A stretch of DNA of 64,000 nt from Neoakkermansia glycaniphila (GCF_001683795.1 NZ_LIGX01000020.1:1-64000); one strand, 5' to 3'. Positions 18,603-27,639 are shown, counted from the first letter of the stretch. The notes: generated from the letters alone by a model not told the origin. Program-made: numbers and translations.

Positions 18603-19373
18603 TCATTGCCTGCGGCACAGCGCGGCCATGTCTTCGGGCAGGGGGGCGTGGATGCGAACAGTCTCGTCGCGCCATGGAAACGAGAGGGCGCAACTATGCA
18701 GAGCATGGCGGGGCAGGTGCAGCCTGCGGTGCATGTCGGGAGTCCAGCCTTCGGCGATGAAGTCGAGGTAACAGGTTTCGTCGAAACCGTAGATTTTGTC
18801 TCCGAGGATGGGATGGCCGAGATGGGCGAGGTGAACGCGGATCTGGTGCATGCGCCCGGTGCGAGGTATGCACCGGATCAGGGACATGGCAGGCAGGTTG
18901 CGTGTGGCGGGAATCGTTTTGAGTACGCGGAAAGAGGTGAAGCAAGGCTTGCCGTCCGGATGGCAGCATTGCTTGACGTGGATGCGCGAGGGGCGGACGC
19001 TGCTCTGGCTGAGGATGGGCTCTTCGCAGGTGCAGCTGCGCCATGCGGGATGGCCGAGGACGAGGGCCATGTATTCCTTGTGCAGTTCGCGCCTTTGCAT
19101 GGCCTTGCCGAGTTCGCGGGCGGCGCGCAGGGTTTTGGCGACGAGGGTGATGCCGCTCGTTTCCCGGTCGAGGCGGTTGACGAGGGATATCTGGCCTCCC
19201 GTGGCCAGTTCGTAGGCGAGCAGTTCTCGCAGGCCATGCCAGAGCGTAGGTTCGTTTTTCTCTCCGGTCGGATGCGCCAGAAGCGGGGCTGCCTTGGAGA
19301 CTGCGAGGAAGTCCTCCGTTTCGTACAATACGGAGAAGTCCGCTTCAACGGCAATGGGCATGTCGTACTTCAT
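18603..19373 (-). CDS. RluA-family RNA pseudouridine synthase
   Basis: This 256-residue enzyme isomerises uridine to pseudouridine in rRNA or tRNA. The catalytic motif VNRLDRETSGITLVAK has the essential Asp at about residue 73. The C-terminal family motif is RTGRMHQIRVHLAHLGHPILGDKIYG. No S4 domain precedes it. The ATG at 19373 overlaps the stop of the upstream RsuA-type gene in an ATGA arrangement, so two pseudouridine synthases of different families are translationally coupled. The exact target uridine cannot be read from sequence. Confidence 0.93.
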   Translation of the reverse strand: MKYDMPIAVEADFSVLYETEDFLAVSKAAPLLAHPTGEKNEPTLWHGLRELLAYELATGGQISLVNRLDRETSGITLVAKTLRAARELGKAMQRRELHKEYMALVLGHPAWRSCTCEEPILSQSSVRPSRIHVKQCCHPDGKPCFTSFRVLKTIPATRNLPAMSLIRCIPRTGRMHQIRVHLAHLGHPILGDKIYGFDETCYLDFIAEGWTPDMHRRLHLPRHALHSCALSFPWRDETVRIHAPLPEDMAALCRRQ

Positions 19374-20068
19374 GGGCGGATGGAAGCGGGGTCGATTTCC
19401 TTCCATTCCCCCTCTTCCAGTCCGAGCGTATCCAGCGAGAGCGTGCCGATATGCGTACGGCGCAGGGTGACGACGGGCGCGCCCGCTTCCGCCAGCATGC
19501 GCCGTACCTGATGGTAGCGTCCTTCGTGCAGGGTGAGTGTGCCGGAGCATTCCCCGGTCAGCACGAGATCGGCAGGAAGACATGGCGTCGCCTCGCCGTG
19601 GAGCATGTATTCTCCGGAGGCGAACAGGGCGACTGCCTCTTCCGGTACGGGCGCCGATGTGGTGAATGCGTAGATTTTCGGCACGTGCTTTTTGGGAGAG
19701 GTCATGTCGTGGACGAATTGACCGTCGTCCGTAATCAGAAGGAGGCCGGACGTGTCCTTGTCCAGCCGGCCGACCGTGGTGACGGAGGGATTGCGCCGCA
19801 ACCACGACGGGGGCAGCAGATCGTCCACGAGCTCTCCTTCTTCGCGGTGGCTGCAGGTGCAACCCGTCGGTTTGTTGAGGGCGATGTAGATTCCGTCCGG
19901 GAACGGAACGGGTTTCCCGTCGATCAGAACATCATGAGGATCGACCTTTTCCGAGACGTTGCGAACGGGCTGCCCCCGGTGCATGGCTCGTCCGGATTTC
20001 ACCCATCCGGAAGCCTCGCGGCGGGAACAGTAGCCGAATCGTGACAGGAGTGCGTCGAAACGTATCAT
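19370..20068 (-). CDS. RsuA-family pseudouridine synthase with S4 domain
   Basis: This 232-residue protein begins at MIRFDALLSRFGYCSRREAS, the start of an S4 RNA-binding domain (residues 1-60). The catalytic domain has TVGRLDKDTSGLLLITDDG with the catalytic Asp, then the family motif EGRYHQVRRMLAEAGAPVVT. The frame extends to 20221, but the head is not protein-like. RsuA members modify 16S rRNA (psi516) and related members modify 23S rRNA; which one applies here is open. Its stop overlaps the next gene by 4 nt. Confidence 0.93.
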   Translation of the reverse strand: MIRFDALLSRFGYCSRREASGWVKSGRAMHRGQPVRNVSEKVDPHDVLIDGKPVPFPDGIYIALNKPTGCTCSHREEGELVDDLLPPSWLRRNPSVTTVGRLDKDTSGLLLITDDGQFVHDMTSPKKHVPKIYAFTTSAPVPEEAVALFASGEYMLHGEATPCLPADLVLTGECSGTLTLHEGRYHQVRRMLAEAGAPVVTLRRTHIGTLSLDTLGLEEGEWKEIDPASIRP

Positions 20069-20105
20069 GCAGGAAGTTTTCTCATAAAAATGAAGAAAAA
20101 CAAGA

Positions 20106-20134
20106 TTGAAATAGCATCCCCATCGTGATAGGAT
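20106..20134 (+). promoter_or_regulatory. Promoter of the TPR protein gene
   Basis: TTGAAA (20106-20111), a 17-bp spacer and TAGGAT (20129-20134) predict a start near 20141, about 64 nt before the chosen ATG. Confidence 0.55.
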
Positions 20135-20204
20135 ACATTCACAACATAGATGGCGCGCAATGACGTGCTCCTGTCTTTGTGTCTTTTTACCTCTCACACT
20201 CGTT

Positions 20205-21569
20205 ATGATCTCCATCGTCACCGAACAGGAACTTACACCCCGGCAGTCGGATCTTTGGCTGAAAGGTTGCCAATCCGTCGAAACAAAAAACTATCCTTAT
20301 GCCATCAGCCTGTTGAAGGCTCTTGTCAAGGATGCCCCCGGCTTTCTTGAAGGCCGCAAGGTGCTGCGTGCCTGTGAGATCAAGCAAAATCCCGAGACGA
20401 AGAAAAAGACCATGTTCGGCGGCATGCGCCTGACCACGCTGAAGAAGGCCGCCGATGCGGTGCTTACCTCCGTGGAAGACGATCTGGAAAACGATCCGTT
20501 CTCCCTGCAGGCCAATGAAATGCTGTACAATGCAGCCATGGAGCTGGGATTGACGGATCTTGCCTCTTTCGCCCTCGAAACGATTTGCCAGGGGCATTCT
20601 ACCAATAAGAAATATCTTCATTTGCTGGCGAACCATTATATCAAGAACGAGCAGTTTGCCGAGGCCGCCGATGCCTACCGCCGTGTGCTGCAGGTGGACC
20701 CGAACGATACGGTGGCCATCAAGGGCGAGAAGGATTGTACGGCCCGTGCCTCCATGCGCTCCCAGAACTGGGAAAACGCCAAGGATTTCCGATCCGTGAT
20801 GAAAAATGCCGCCGAAACGGCCGATCTGGACAACGCCGACAAGCTCGGCCTGACGCGTGCCGAATTGGAGCAGCGGCTTGCCCGCCTGTCGGAACGCTAT
20901 GCGGCCGACCAGAGCAATCTTGCCATCGTGCGCGATATCGCCTCCGTGTACGAACAGATGGAAGACTGGGCCAATGCCTATTCCTTCTACAGCTATGCAT
21001 TCTCCCTCAGCGCGAACGACGTATCCATCCAGGCCAAGGCGCTGGAAATGCGTGAAAACATGCTGAACAGCGAACTCGTGGCACTGGAAAAGGCAGCCGG
21101 AGCCAATCCCGACAATGCGGAGTTACAGGCCCGGCTTGCCGAGAAACGCCGCGAACGCGCCGTTGAACAGGTGACGGATTGCAAGGCCCGCGTGGAAGGC
21201 AATCCGACCGACCCGCAGCTTCGCTTCAATCTGGGGCAGGCTCTCTTCTATGCAGGAGAATTTTCCGATGCCATTCCGGAACTCCAGCGTGCGCGCAACA
21301 ATCCCTACCTCCGCATCCGCGCCATGCTGATGCTCGGCAAGTGCTACGAAGCCAAGAATATGTATGACCTTGCGCTCCGCCAGCTTGAAGAAGCCAATGC
21401 CGAACTCTTCAACATGGACGATACGAAGAAGGAAATCCTGTACCTGATGGGCACCCTGCACGAACACCTCGGGCAGAAGGACAAGGCTCTCGACAGCTTC
21501 AAGGTGATTTACGATGCGGACTACGGCTACCGGGACGTGGCCCATCGCGTGGAATCCGCCTACGCCTGA
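20205..21569 (+). CDS. Cytoplasmic TPR protein, unknown function
   Basis: This 454-residue protein starts at MISIVTEQELTPRQSDLWLK. An in-frame ATG at 20160 adds 15 hydrophobic residues (MTCSCLCVFLPLTLV) that could be read as a short signal, so the location is not certain. It has about seven tetratricopeptide units, such as FAEAADAYRRVLQVDPNDTV, EDWANAYSFYSYAFSLSAND and GQKDKALDSFKVIYDADYG. There is no catalytic domain. It is probably an interaction scaffold. It has its own promoter and terminator, so it is monocistronic. Confidence 0.85.
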   Translation: MISIVTEQELTPRQSDLWLKGCQSVETKNYPYAISLLKALVKDAPGFLEGRKVLRACEIKQNPETKKKTMFGGMRLTTLKKAADAVLTSVEDDLENDPFSLQANEMLYNAAMELGLTDLASFALETICQGHSTNKKYLHLLANHYIKNEQFAEAADAYRRVLQVDPNDTVAIKGEKDCTARASMRSQNWENAKDFRSVMKNAAETADLDNADKLGLTRAELEQRLARLSERYAADQSNLAIVRDIASVYEQMEDWANAYSFYSYAFSLSANDVSIQAKALEMRENMLNSELVALEKAAGANPDNAELQARLAEKRRERAVEQVTDCKARVEGNPTDPQLRFNLGQALFYAGEFSDAIPELQRARNNPYLRIRAMLMLGKCYEAKNMYDLALRQLEEANAELFNMDDTKKEILYLMGTLHEHLGQKDKALDSFKVIYDADYGYRDVAHRVESAYA

Positions 21570-21601
21570 TTGTTCCCGGCCATCCGGTTCCGTTTTACGT
21601 T

Positions 21602-21634
21602 CGGCAGCCCTCATGCGGCTGCCGTCCTTTTTTT
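21602..21634 (+). terminator. Rho-independent terminator after the TPR gene
   Basis: A perfect 8-bp stem CGGCAGCC/GGCTGCCG with a 7-nt loop is followed by TCC and a run of seven T residues. Confidence 0.85.
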
Positions 21635-21699
21635 CGGATGGGCGGGGAATGGCTCATTCTTGACTTGCAATGAACGGCAAATCTGCTAGATTTTTTCGC

Positions 21700-22470
21700 A
21701 TGAATAGTTTTCGCGTCACCATCCTTGTCTTCCTGGCTGTTGCCCTGGGGGTTCTGTTCTGGATTGTCGCCTTCCTTCTGCCCAAGACCCAGCAAATCAG
21801 CGATGAACAGAAGAGGGAGCAGGAAAGCTCCCACTATGACAAGCTCCTTACCCATGGCTCCGAAAAGAAGGATGCTCCGGCAGCGGCGACTCAATCGGGT
21901 ACAGATATCCTGAAGGAAGATCAGGCCGCGAAGGACAGGGCGGAAATCGAACGCCTTCGTAAAGAACTTGAACTCAAAAAAGAAGAGGAAGAAGTCCTGA
22001 AAAAGGGCGCCTCTGCCAGTTCCTCTTCGGTACCGGCTGCCGCTACGGCTGAGAATGTTGCTCCGGTTGCTGTCGTATCCTATTACGACAAGGAAAACAA
22101 CATCGTCCTGCTGCAGCCGCAAGGCAATCAGGAACTTTCGACATCGCAGGTGCTGGCGGTTTCCCGGTTCGGCGGCATCGTCTGCGAACTGGTGCTCCAG
22201 CGTTTCGATCCGGAATCCGGCCTGTACAGTGCAGCCATGAAAAAAGTCGATCTGATCACGAACCCGACGATGATGCAGGTTGCCTCCATGGCCTCCGATC
22301 CCAAAGTGGGCGACAAGGTCATCATCTCGCCGCTTCCCCAGGTGAGTGATCTTCCTTCTCTCAACAGCGCGGCTCCTGCCGCAGCCACTCCGGCTCCGGC
22401 TGCCCTTCCGCAGGGAAATTCCAAAATGTCGGATGTCGTCGAGGTTCCCTTGACGCCCGCACTTCCCTGA
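21700..22470 (+). CDS. Membrane-anchored coiled-coil protein, unknown function
   Basis: This 256-residue protein has one N-terminal membrane segment (VTILVFLAVALGVLFWIVAFLL). A long charged coiled coil follows at about 75-105 (KDRAEIERLRKELELKKEEE). Then comes an Ala/Pro/Ser-rich linker and a compact domain of about 90 residues starting near VAVVSYYDKENNIVLLQPQ, which ends with a Pro/Ala tail. The topology suggests the C-terminal domain lies in the periplasm. An upstream in-frame ATG at 21670 adds ten residues. It sits 22 nt before metF and is probably cotranscribed, but I see no functional link. The family is not recognised. Confidence 0.78.
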   Translation: MNSFRVTILVFLAVALGVLFWIVAFLLPKTQQISDEQKREQESSHYDKLLTHGSEKKDAPAAATQSGTDILKEDQAAKDRAEIERLRKELELKKEEEEVLKKGASASSSSVPAAATAENVAPVAVVSYYDKENNIVLLQPQGNQELSTSQVLAVSRFGGIVCELVLQRFDPESGLYSAAMKKVDLITNPTMMQVASMASDPKVGDKVIISPLPQVSDLPSLNSAAPAAATPAPAALPQGNSKMSDVVEVPLTPALP

Positions 22471-22492
22471 ACGCCGTTTTCTTCCTGCATAC

Positions 22493-23446
22493 ATGTCTGA
22501 TACCGTCGCCAAATCCTGCCTCTTTGACCGGACTCCCTGTTTCTCCTTCGAATTTTTCCCGCCGAAATCCCCGGCTGCGGCCGAATCCTTGCACCGCACC
22601 ATTTGCGAGCTGGAGCCGTACTCGCCCAGCTTCGTCAGTGTGACGTACGGTGCGGGAGGATCATCCCGCGAGCTGACTCGAAGCCTTGTAGAGCGTATCC
22701 AGCAGGAGCGGCAGATACCTACGGTGCCGCACCTCACCTGCGTGGGCCATACGGAAGAGGAACTGGAGAATATTATAGAAGGTTATGTGAGGGTAGGAGC
22801 CAAGGCCGTACTGGCTTTGCGCGGCGATCCTCCACGGCAGGGTGGGTACGATCCCTCCCGGGATGCCTTCCACCATGCGGCGGAGCTGGTGAGCTTCATC
22901 CGCAGATGGGAAGAGCGCAACCGCATTCAGGAGCCCCTGACCATCGGCGTGGCCGGATTCTGCGAAGGGCATCCCGATACACCCAACCGCCTCAAGGAAA
23001 TGGACTACCTCAAGGCGAAGGTGGATGAAGGTGCAGACTACATCTGTACGCAGCTTTTCTTTGACAACCACGCGTTCCTCGATTACAGGGACCGCTGCCG
23101 CCTCGTCGACATCAATGTGCCCGTCATCGCCGGCATCATGCCTATTACAAGCATCAACGGCATGCAGCGCATGGCCGAACTGTCGGGCGGCACCTGCTTC
23201 CCGGCCCGGCTGCTCAAGGCTCTTCTTCGGGCCGGAGGCGATCCTTCCGCCATCGAACAGGTCGGCATCCAATACGCTTCTTCCCAGTGTGCCGAATTGC
23301 TGGACGCCGAGGTGGACGGCATTCACTTCTACACCCTGAACCAATCCTATGCCACGCGCGAGATCTACCGCAATCTCGGGCTGGCTTCTTCGCCCGGCAA
23401 AGCCGCACGTGAGGCCGCCGCATCCCTTCAACAAAAATTATCATAA
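22493..23446 (+). CDS. metF: Methylenetetrahydrofolate reductase
   Basis: MetF reduces 5,10-methylene-THF to 5-methyl-THF, feeding methionine synthesis. It is a FAD-dependent TIM barrel of 317 residues, slightly longer than the usual 295. Family motifs are FSFEFFPPKSPAAAESL (the conserved Glu near the N-terminus), SVTYGAGGSSRELT, ALRGDPP, GADYICTQLFFDN for the flavin site and PVIAGIMPI. It is probably in one operon with the coiled-coil membrane protein before it and the TPR membrane protein 9 nt after it. Confidence 0.96.
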   Translation: MSDTVAKSCLFDRTPCFSFEFFPPKSPAAAESLHRTICELEPYSPSFVSVTYGAGGSSRELTRSLVERIQQERQIPTVPHLTCVGHTEEELENIIEGYVRVGAKAVLALRGDPPRQGGYDPSRDAFHHAAELVSFIRRWEERNRIQEPLTIGVAGFCEGHPDTPNRLKEMDYLKAKVDEGADYICTQLFFDNHAFLDYRDRCRLVDINVPVIAGIMPITSINGMQRMAELSGGTCFPARLLKALLRAGGDPSAIEQVGIQYASSQCAELLDAEVDGIHFYTLNQSYATREIYRNLGLASSPGKAAREAAASLQQKLS

Positions 23447-23455
23447 ATCGACCAA

Positions 23456-24250
23456 ATGGACAATAAAACCCCCTCGCAAGACGCCCCCCTGTCACCCGAA
23501 GAAATCCGCGCCATTGGCGAAGTCAATATCGGCCCGGCCAAGCATGAAGTTTTCCTGGACAACCATTACAAGAAGCTGATCGTCGGAGGTATCATCCTTG
23601 CGGTCGGCGTTGTCGGCGGCATCGCCTATTATTCCATGCAGGATGAGAAGGTTACCGAGGCTTCGGCCGCTCTTGTCTCCGCCATGGGGGCGGACAAGGC
23701 CGAATTCAGTATTTCTTCCGCCAAACTCGATTCCGCGAAACTGGAAACCGTGGCTGCCCAGTATCCCGATACGGCTTCGACCGATACGGCCAAATACCTC
23801 GCCCATGCCGCCGTGGTGGCGAAGGGCAAGACGCAGCAGGGCATTGCCGGCATGAATGCGCTCCTCAAATCGACGGACAACGAAGACCTGAAACTGCGCA
23901 TCCGAGTCTATCTGGCCGACCAGTACACGCAGCAGGGGCGTTTGGACGATGCCACTCGCATGTGGCAGGAGGTGGTCGTCTCCGGCGAGTCTCCCTATCT
24001 TCCGCTGGCGTACATGTCTTTGGGCGATATCGCGCAACAACAGAACGACAAGGAGAAGGCGAAGACCATGTACCAGGCCGGAGTTGCCAAATCTGCGAAC
24101 AGCTCCCTCCATAACCGTATCAAGGATCGCCTCGAGGTGATTGATGTAGCTCCTCCCGTCAAGGAAGCTCCGGCGCCGCTTCCTGCACCTCTTCCTTCAG
24201 CTGCGGATTCCGTGGTGCCCTCTCTGAGCGCGCCACTTGAGGCCTCCTGA
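23456..24250 (+). CDS. YfgM-like membrane protein with TPR domain
   Basis: This 264-residue protein has a 40-residue cytoplasmic head and one membrane segment at about 41-61 (LIVGGIILAVGVVGGIAYY). A periplasmic helical-repeat domain of about 170 residues follows, including DDATRMWQEVVVSGESPYLP and SLGDIAQQQNDKEKAKTMY. It ends in a Pro/Ala-rich tail. This matches the layout of YfgM/ancillary SecYEG translocon proteins, which hold or hand on secreted clients; the match is by architecture, not tested by search. It follows metF by 9 nt and ends in a strong terminator. Confidence 0.75.
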   Translation: MDNKTPSQDAPLSPEEIRAIGEVNIGPAKHEVFLDNHYKKLIVGGIILAVGVVGGIAYYSMQDEKVTEASAALVSAMGADKAEFSISSAKLDSAKLETVAAQYPDTASTDTAKYLAHAAVVAKGKTQQGIAGMNALLKSTDNEDLKLRIRVYLADQYTQQGRLDDATRMWQEVVVSGESPYLPLAYMSLGDIAQQQNDKEKAKTMYQAGVAKSANSSLHNRIKDRLEVIDVAPPVKEAPAPLPAPLPSAADSVVPSLSAPLEAS

Positions 24251-24278
24251 GCAGAGCAGCGCATTTTTCGACGATAGG

Positions 24279-24309
24279 CGGGCCGCTTCCTGAGGGAAGC
24301 GGCCCGTTT
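24279..24309 (+). terminator. Rho-independent terminator after the metF operon
   Basis: A perfect 12-bp GC-rich stem CGGGCCGCTTCC/GGAAGCGGCCCG with loop TGAG is followed by TTT. The T-tract is short but the stem is very stable. Confidence 0.8.
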
Positions 24310-24321
24310 GCGTGTTCAGCC

Positions 24322-24350
24322 TTGACAAAACGGATAGGGAAGAGTAGAAA
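24322..24350 (+). promoter_or_regulatory. Promoter of the lipoprotein gene at 24364
   Basis: TTGACA (24322-24327), a 17-bp spacer and TAGAAA (24345-24350) predict a start near 24357, only about 7 nt before the ATG. Confidence 0.6.
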
Positions 24351-24363
24351 ATCATATTCCCCT

Positions 24364-25065
24364 ATGATTCATTCCTTATGCTATTGGTTTTGTTGCAGGA
24401 AGCCACGTGTGTGGTACAGTCTGGCGGCAGCGTTTCCCCTGATTCTGCAATCATGTACGTTTGCCCGCACATCGGCTAAAATTTCGGAGATCGGCGCTCG
24501 TTACAATTATGCCGATTGCGGCGTGCTGGAGAAGAATGTACTGTTCGAAAAGGACGGTTGCTATTACGTGAAGGCGCGGCAGCGCGTGTGCGAACGGCAG
24601 CAGGATCTCTGGGGCACGATGGCCGTGGCATTGAATTACTGGGGATATCGCGATGAGCCGCTGCCGGAGGATGAACAGCCTTCCGGATATGTAGCCGTCC
24701 TCATTCCCCGGGATTTGGCGTTTCGCATGTCCGGCAGCAAACTGTCCGGTATGAAGAACGGCAGAGCGATACGGTTTTTGGAGGAAGAGCCGATGACGGC
24801 CATGCCGGAAATCGATCTGGACGGAGCACGGGAGACGGCCATACGCTATCCTCTGACAGTGCAGGACAGTGTCCGCTCGGCATCCTGCGGCGCATGTGTT
24901 CCGGATTTGTATGTTTGGAACGGTTGCGAAACAGGGGGCCTGCATGCATGGATACAGCCCGTGGCCTGGCTGGATGCTTTTGTTGTCGATGCTCCTCTGA
25001 GCGTGGTAGCTACTCCTGTCCGGTGGGCATCGGCGGGGTATAAGGCCATATTCCGCACACCTTAA
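24364..25065 (+). CDS. Putative lipoprotein, unknown function
   Basis: This 233-residue protein has a start at 24364 because an upstream in-frame codon at 24322 lies in the promoter. The head (MIHSLCYWFCCRKPRVWYSL) runs into a hydrophobic stretch ending PLILQSCTF. This is a plausible lipobox with Cys32 as the lipid-carrying residue, although the n-region is unusually long and Cys-rich. The mature part of about 200 residues has no domain I recognise. It contains SCGACVPDLYVW, a CxxC motif near residue 180. The predicted leader is very short. It may be an envelope lipoprotein of a lineage-specific family. Confidence 0.72.
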   Translation: MIHSLCYWFCCRKPRVWYSLAAAFPLILQSCTFARTSAKISEIGARYNYADCGVLEKNVLFEKDGCYYVKARQRVCERQQDLWGTMAVALNYWGYRDEPLPEDEQPSGYVAVLIPRDLAFRMSGSKLSGMKNGRAIRFLEEEPMTAMPEIDLDGARETAIRYPLTVQDSVRSASCGACVPDLYVWNGCETGGLHAWIQPVAWLDAFVVDAPLSVVATPVRWASAGYKAIFRTP

Positions 25066-25249
25066 CATTCTTTCCTGGCGGATCGGCCGTATCCTGATGA
25101 TTTCCGGCCGTAAATTTCCGTCGATATATATTAATGTATAACAACATATGAATTCCGTTGGAGTTATATATGGATATTTTTAATACTGTTTTCTACTTTG
25201 TTTTATTGCTCAATGACTTTTTATGTTAGTGTTATTTTCTGATTTTATC

Positions 25250-25277
25250 TTGACCCTTTGAAGCGTTGCTATATTGT
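25250..25277 (+). promoter_or_regulatory. Promoter of the secreted protein gene at 25288
   Basis: TTGACC (25250-25255), a 16-bp spacer and TATTGT (25272-25277) predict a start near 25284, about 4 nt before the ATG. Confidence 0.55.
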
Positions 25278-25287
25278 ATTCTCTTAT

Positions 25288-25803
25288 ATGAAGCTAGCCT
25301 CTATCGCCTTGTTGCTGTCATGCCTGGCCATGGCGGATGTACCTGTACAGGCAGAACCGGAACCGGATGCGGTACGGTCGGTGATGCCTTCCTATTTCGG
25401 AAAGGATTACAATACATTGCTCGTTGTGCCCGTTACATTGAAGAAATTCAATGGCGATTTTACAAGGCGCCATGGAAATTGGTCATCGTATTATCGCGCC
25501 TATACGGTGCCGGCGGTATCCGTCGACCATGGCATTGAAGTCGTCTTTTATGATGAGATCGCCTACCGGGCCTGTATGGCCGCTTTGGAAAAGACGGATG
25601 ATCCTGTCAAGCTCGTCGGGTACGAAACGCTGATCGTGATACCCATCCTCCATCCGACACCCTATGAGCGCGTGCCTGAAGGAGAAAAGGATGTCGCCGG
25701 AATGTGGACGGTGAAGCGCGTATTCGTCGTGCTCCGCGTGTATCAGAGCGGCAGGGATGCCGATGTGAGAGGACGCAAGAGCCCTGCGCCGTTGCTCATA
25801 TGA
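25288..25803 (+). CDS. Small secreted protein, unknown function
   Basis: This 171-residue protein starts with a clear signal peptide (MKLASIALLLSCLAMADVPVQA/EP). The upstream in-frame codon at 25258 lies inside the predicted promoter, so 25288 is preferred. The mature domain of about 150 residues has alternating beta-type segments (YNTLLVVPVTLKKFNG, YETLIVIPILHPTPYE, RVFVVLRVYQSGRD), suggesting a small beta-rich fold. No catalytic motif or anchor is visible. It is convergent with tmk with 48 nt between. The family is not recognised. Confidence 0.7.
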   Translation: MKLASIALLLSCLAMADVPVQAEPEPDAVRSVMPSYFGKDYNTLLVVPVTLKKFNGDFTRRHGNWSSYYRAYTVPAVSVDHGIEVVFYDEIAYRACMAALEKTDDPVKLVGYETLIVIPILHPTPYERVPEGEKDVAGMWTVKRVFVVLRVYQSGRDADVRGRKSPAPLLI

Positions 25804-25851
25804 AGCGCAACAGGACGCAAGGGTGAAAAAGATTGCATGTAGCGCACCGCA

Positions 25852-26499
25852 TCAGGCAAGAGCCGCGGTATTGGCCCGACTGAAGATTTGCGGGTATTCT
25901 TCTGCGACTGCCTGGCGGATTTGCTGCTGGGTTTGCAAGGCATCTCCGAGCGCCGGGATGCGAACCAGCCAAGGCATGTCCATGGAGGCGTAGATGCGGT
26001 AGCAGTGTTCGAGGAAGGAGGCCTCTTCGAAGGCATCGCGGGCAAGGCCGCGTTCGGCCATGCGGAGCAGGGCGGTTTCGACGGGGATGTCGAGCCAGAA
26101 GGCAAGATCGGGTACGGGGGCGAATTCTTCGTTCATTTCGCGTATTTCCTCGACATTGCAGCCGCTGGCCCCCTGATAGGCCATCATGGAAAGGTAATAG
26201 CGGTCGAGCAGTACCCATGTTCCTTGTTCAAGGGCGGGTTCGATGACGTTGTGTACGTGTTCGCGGCGATCCTGCAGGAGGCAGGATATTTCTTCTTCGA
26301 TATCAAGGCGTTCGTTGCCTGCAGCCGCCTGACGCACTTTCATGCCCCATGGGCCGCGTGTCGGTTCGAAGCTGCAAAGGGTTCGGATGCCGTGCGCGTT
26401 CAGATAATCGGCCAGCAGGTTGATCTGCGTGGATTTTCCGGAACCGTCGATGCCTTCGAAGACGAGGAGTTTGCCGCGAGTGGATAGGGGAACAGTCAT
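25852..26499 (-). CDS. tmk: Thymidylate kinase
   Basis: Tmk phosphorylates dTMP to dTDP with ATP for DNA synthesis. It has 215 residues, the normal length. The P-loop is LLVFEGIDGSGKSTQINLLA (about 11-30). The DRx motif occurs as WVLLDRYYLSMMAYQGA (about 90-106). It is the last gene of the tig-clpP-clpX-tsaD-tmk run, 51 nt after tsaD, an unusual but unremarkable position. Confidence 0.95.
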   Translation of the reverse strand: MTVPLSTRGKLLVFEGIDGSGKSTQINLLADYLNAHGIRTLCSFEPTRGPWGMKVRQAAAGNERLDIEEEISCLLQDRREHVHNVIEPALEQGTWVLLDRYYLSMMAYQGASGCNVEEIREMNEEFAPVPDLAFWLDIPVETALLRMAERGLARDAFEEASFLEHCYRIYASMDMPWLVRIPALGDALQTQQQIRQAVAEEYPQIFSRANTAALA

Positions 26500-26550
26500 G
26501 AGTGGTGAATGGAATTCTCAACCCGGAGTTTAGCAGAAAAGCTTCTGCAA

Positions 26551-27609
26551 TCAAGCACGATTTTCCGCATCTGCCAGGCGCAGGTTCGGATCGACAGGGG
26601 TATCCAGCGGAGAAGTCTGCCCGGCGCGAGCCTTGAGCAGCGCGGCGAAGGCGATCATGGCCGCGTTGTCGGTGGTGAGGCTGTTGGGAGGCAGGATGAA
26701 TTCGACGCCGTTTTTTTCGCAGGCGTCTGCAAGCCGGGTACGGAGCGCCGCATTGCACGAGACTCCGCCGGAGATGGCAAGCGTGCGGTGCTTCGTCTGG
26801 CGGATGGCACGCATGGCTTTGCCGATCAGGACATCGATGATGGCCTGCTGGACGGAGGCGCAGAGGTCGTTGAGCATTTGCTCCGGCAGGTCGTGGGGGT
26901 TGCCGGAGGGGCAGAGTTTGGGCAGCAGGTAGAGGACAGCCGTTTTGAGGCCGGAGAAGGAGACGTTGAGGTGCGGTTCATGCAGCATCGGCCGGGGCAG
27001 GTCGAAGGCGGCAGGATCGCCGAGAGCGGCGCGCTTGTCGATTTCTGGGCCGCCGGGGTAGGGCAGATCAAGCATTTTTCCGACTTTGTCGAAGGCTTCG
27101 CCCGCTGCATCGTCGAGGGAGCGGCCGAGAAGGCGGTAATCGCCGATGCAGCGCACATCCACGAAGAGGGTGTGGCCGCCCGAGGCGAGGAGGCCGAGGT
27201 GCGGCACAAGCCCTGCCGGGTGGGCGACGAAGGGGGAGAGGAGGTGGCCTTCCAGATGATTGACGGCGACGAAGGGTTTTCCGGCGGCCAGAGCGAGAGC
27301 CTTGCCCGTGGTGTTGCCGACGAGGAGGGCTGCGACGAGGCCCGGGCCGGCCGTGGCGGCGAAGACGTCGACATCCGCGACGGTGCATCCGGCTTTGTCC
27401 AAAGATTCGCGGAGCAGGGCGGGCAGGTTGGCGGAATGGTTGCGCGAGGCGAGTTCCGGGACGACGCCGCCATGCAGGCGGTGCAGGGGAATCTGGGAGG
27501 AGATGATGGAGCTGAGGAGCCGGGGTGCCTCCCCTTCCTTCTCCGAGAGCAGCAGGGCGACAGCCGTTTCATCGCAGGATGATTCGATGCCGAGGACGAG
27601 CGTTTTCAT
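26551..27609 (-). CDS. tsaD: tRNA N6-adenosine threonylcarbamoyltransferase TsaD
   Basis: TsaD transfers the threonylcarbamoyl group to A37 of ANN-decoding tRNAs together with TsaB and TsaE, which are not in this window. The 352 residues begin with the diagnostic MKTLVLGIESSCDETAVAL. The metal-binding motif VNHLEGH gives His118 and His122. ASGGHTLFVDV and AISGGVSCNAALR complete the ASKHA-fold signature. It lies 30 nt after clpX and is probably cotranscribed with it. Confidence 0.96.
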   Translation of the reverse strand: MKTLVLGIESSCDETAVALLLSEKEGEAPRLLSSIISSQIPLHRLHGGVVPELASRNHSANLPALLRESLDKAGCTVADVDVFAATAGPGLVAALLVGNTTGKALALAAGKPFVAVNHLEGHLLSPFVAHPAGLVPHLGLLASGGHTLFVDVRCIGDYRLLGRSLDDAAGEAFDKVGKMLDLPYPGGPEIDKRAALGDPAAFDLPRPMLHEPHLNVSFSGLKTAVLYLLPKLCPSGNPHDLPEQMLNDLCASVQQAIIDVLIGKAMRAIRQTKHRTLAISGGVSCNAALRTRLADACEKNGVEFILPPNSLTTDNAAMIAFAALLKARAGQTSPLDTPVDPNLRLADAENRA

Positions 27610-27639
27610 CGGAGAGGGAGGAGGGTTGGCGAGGCAGGG

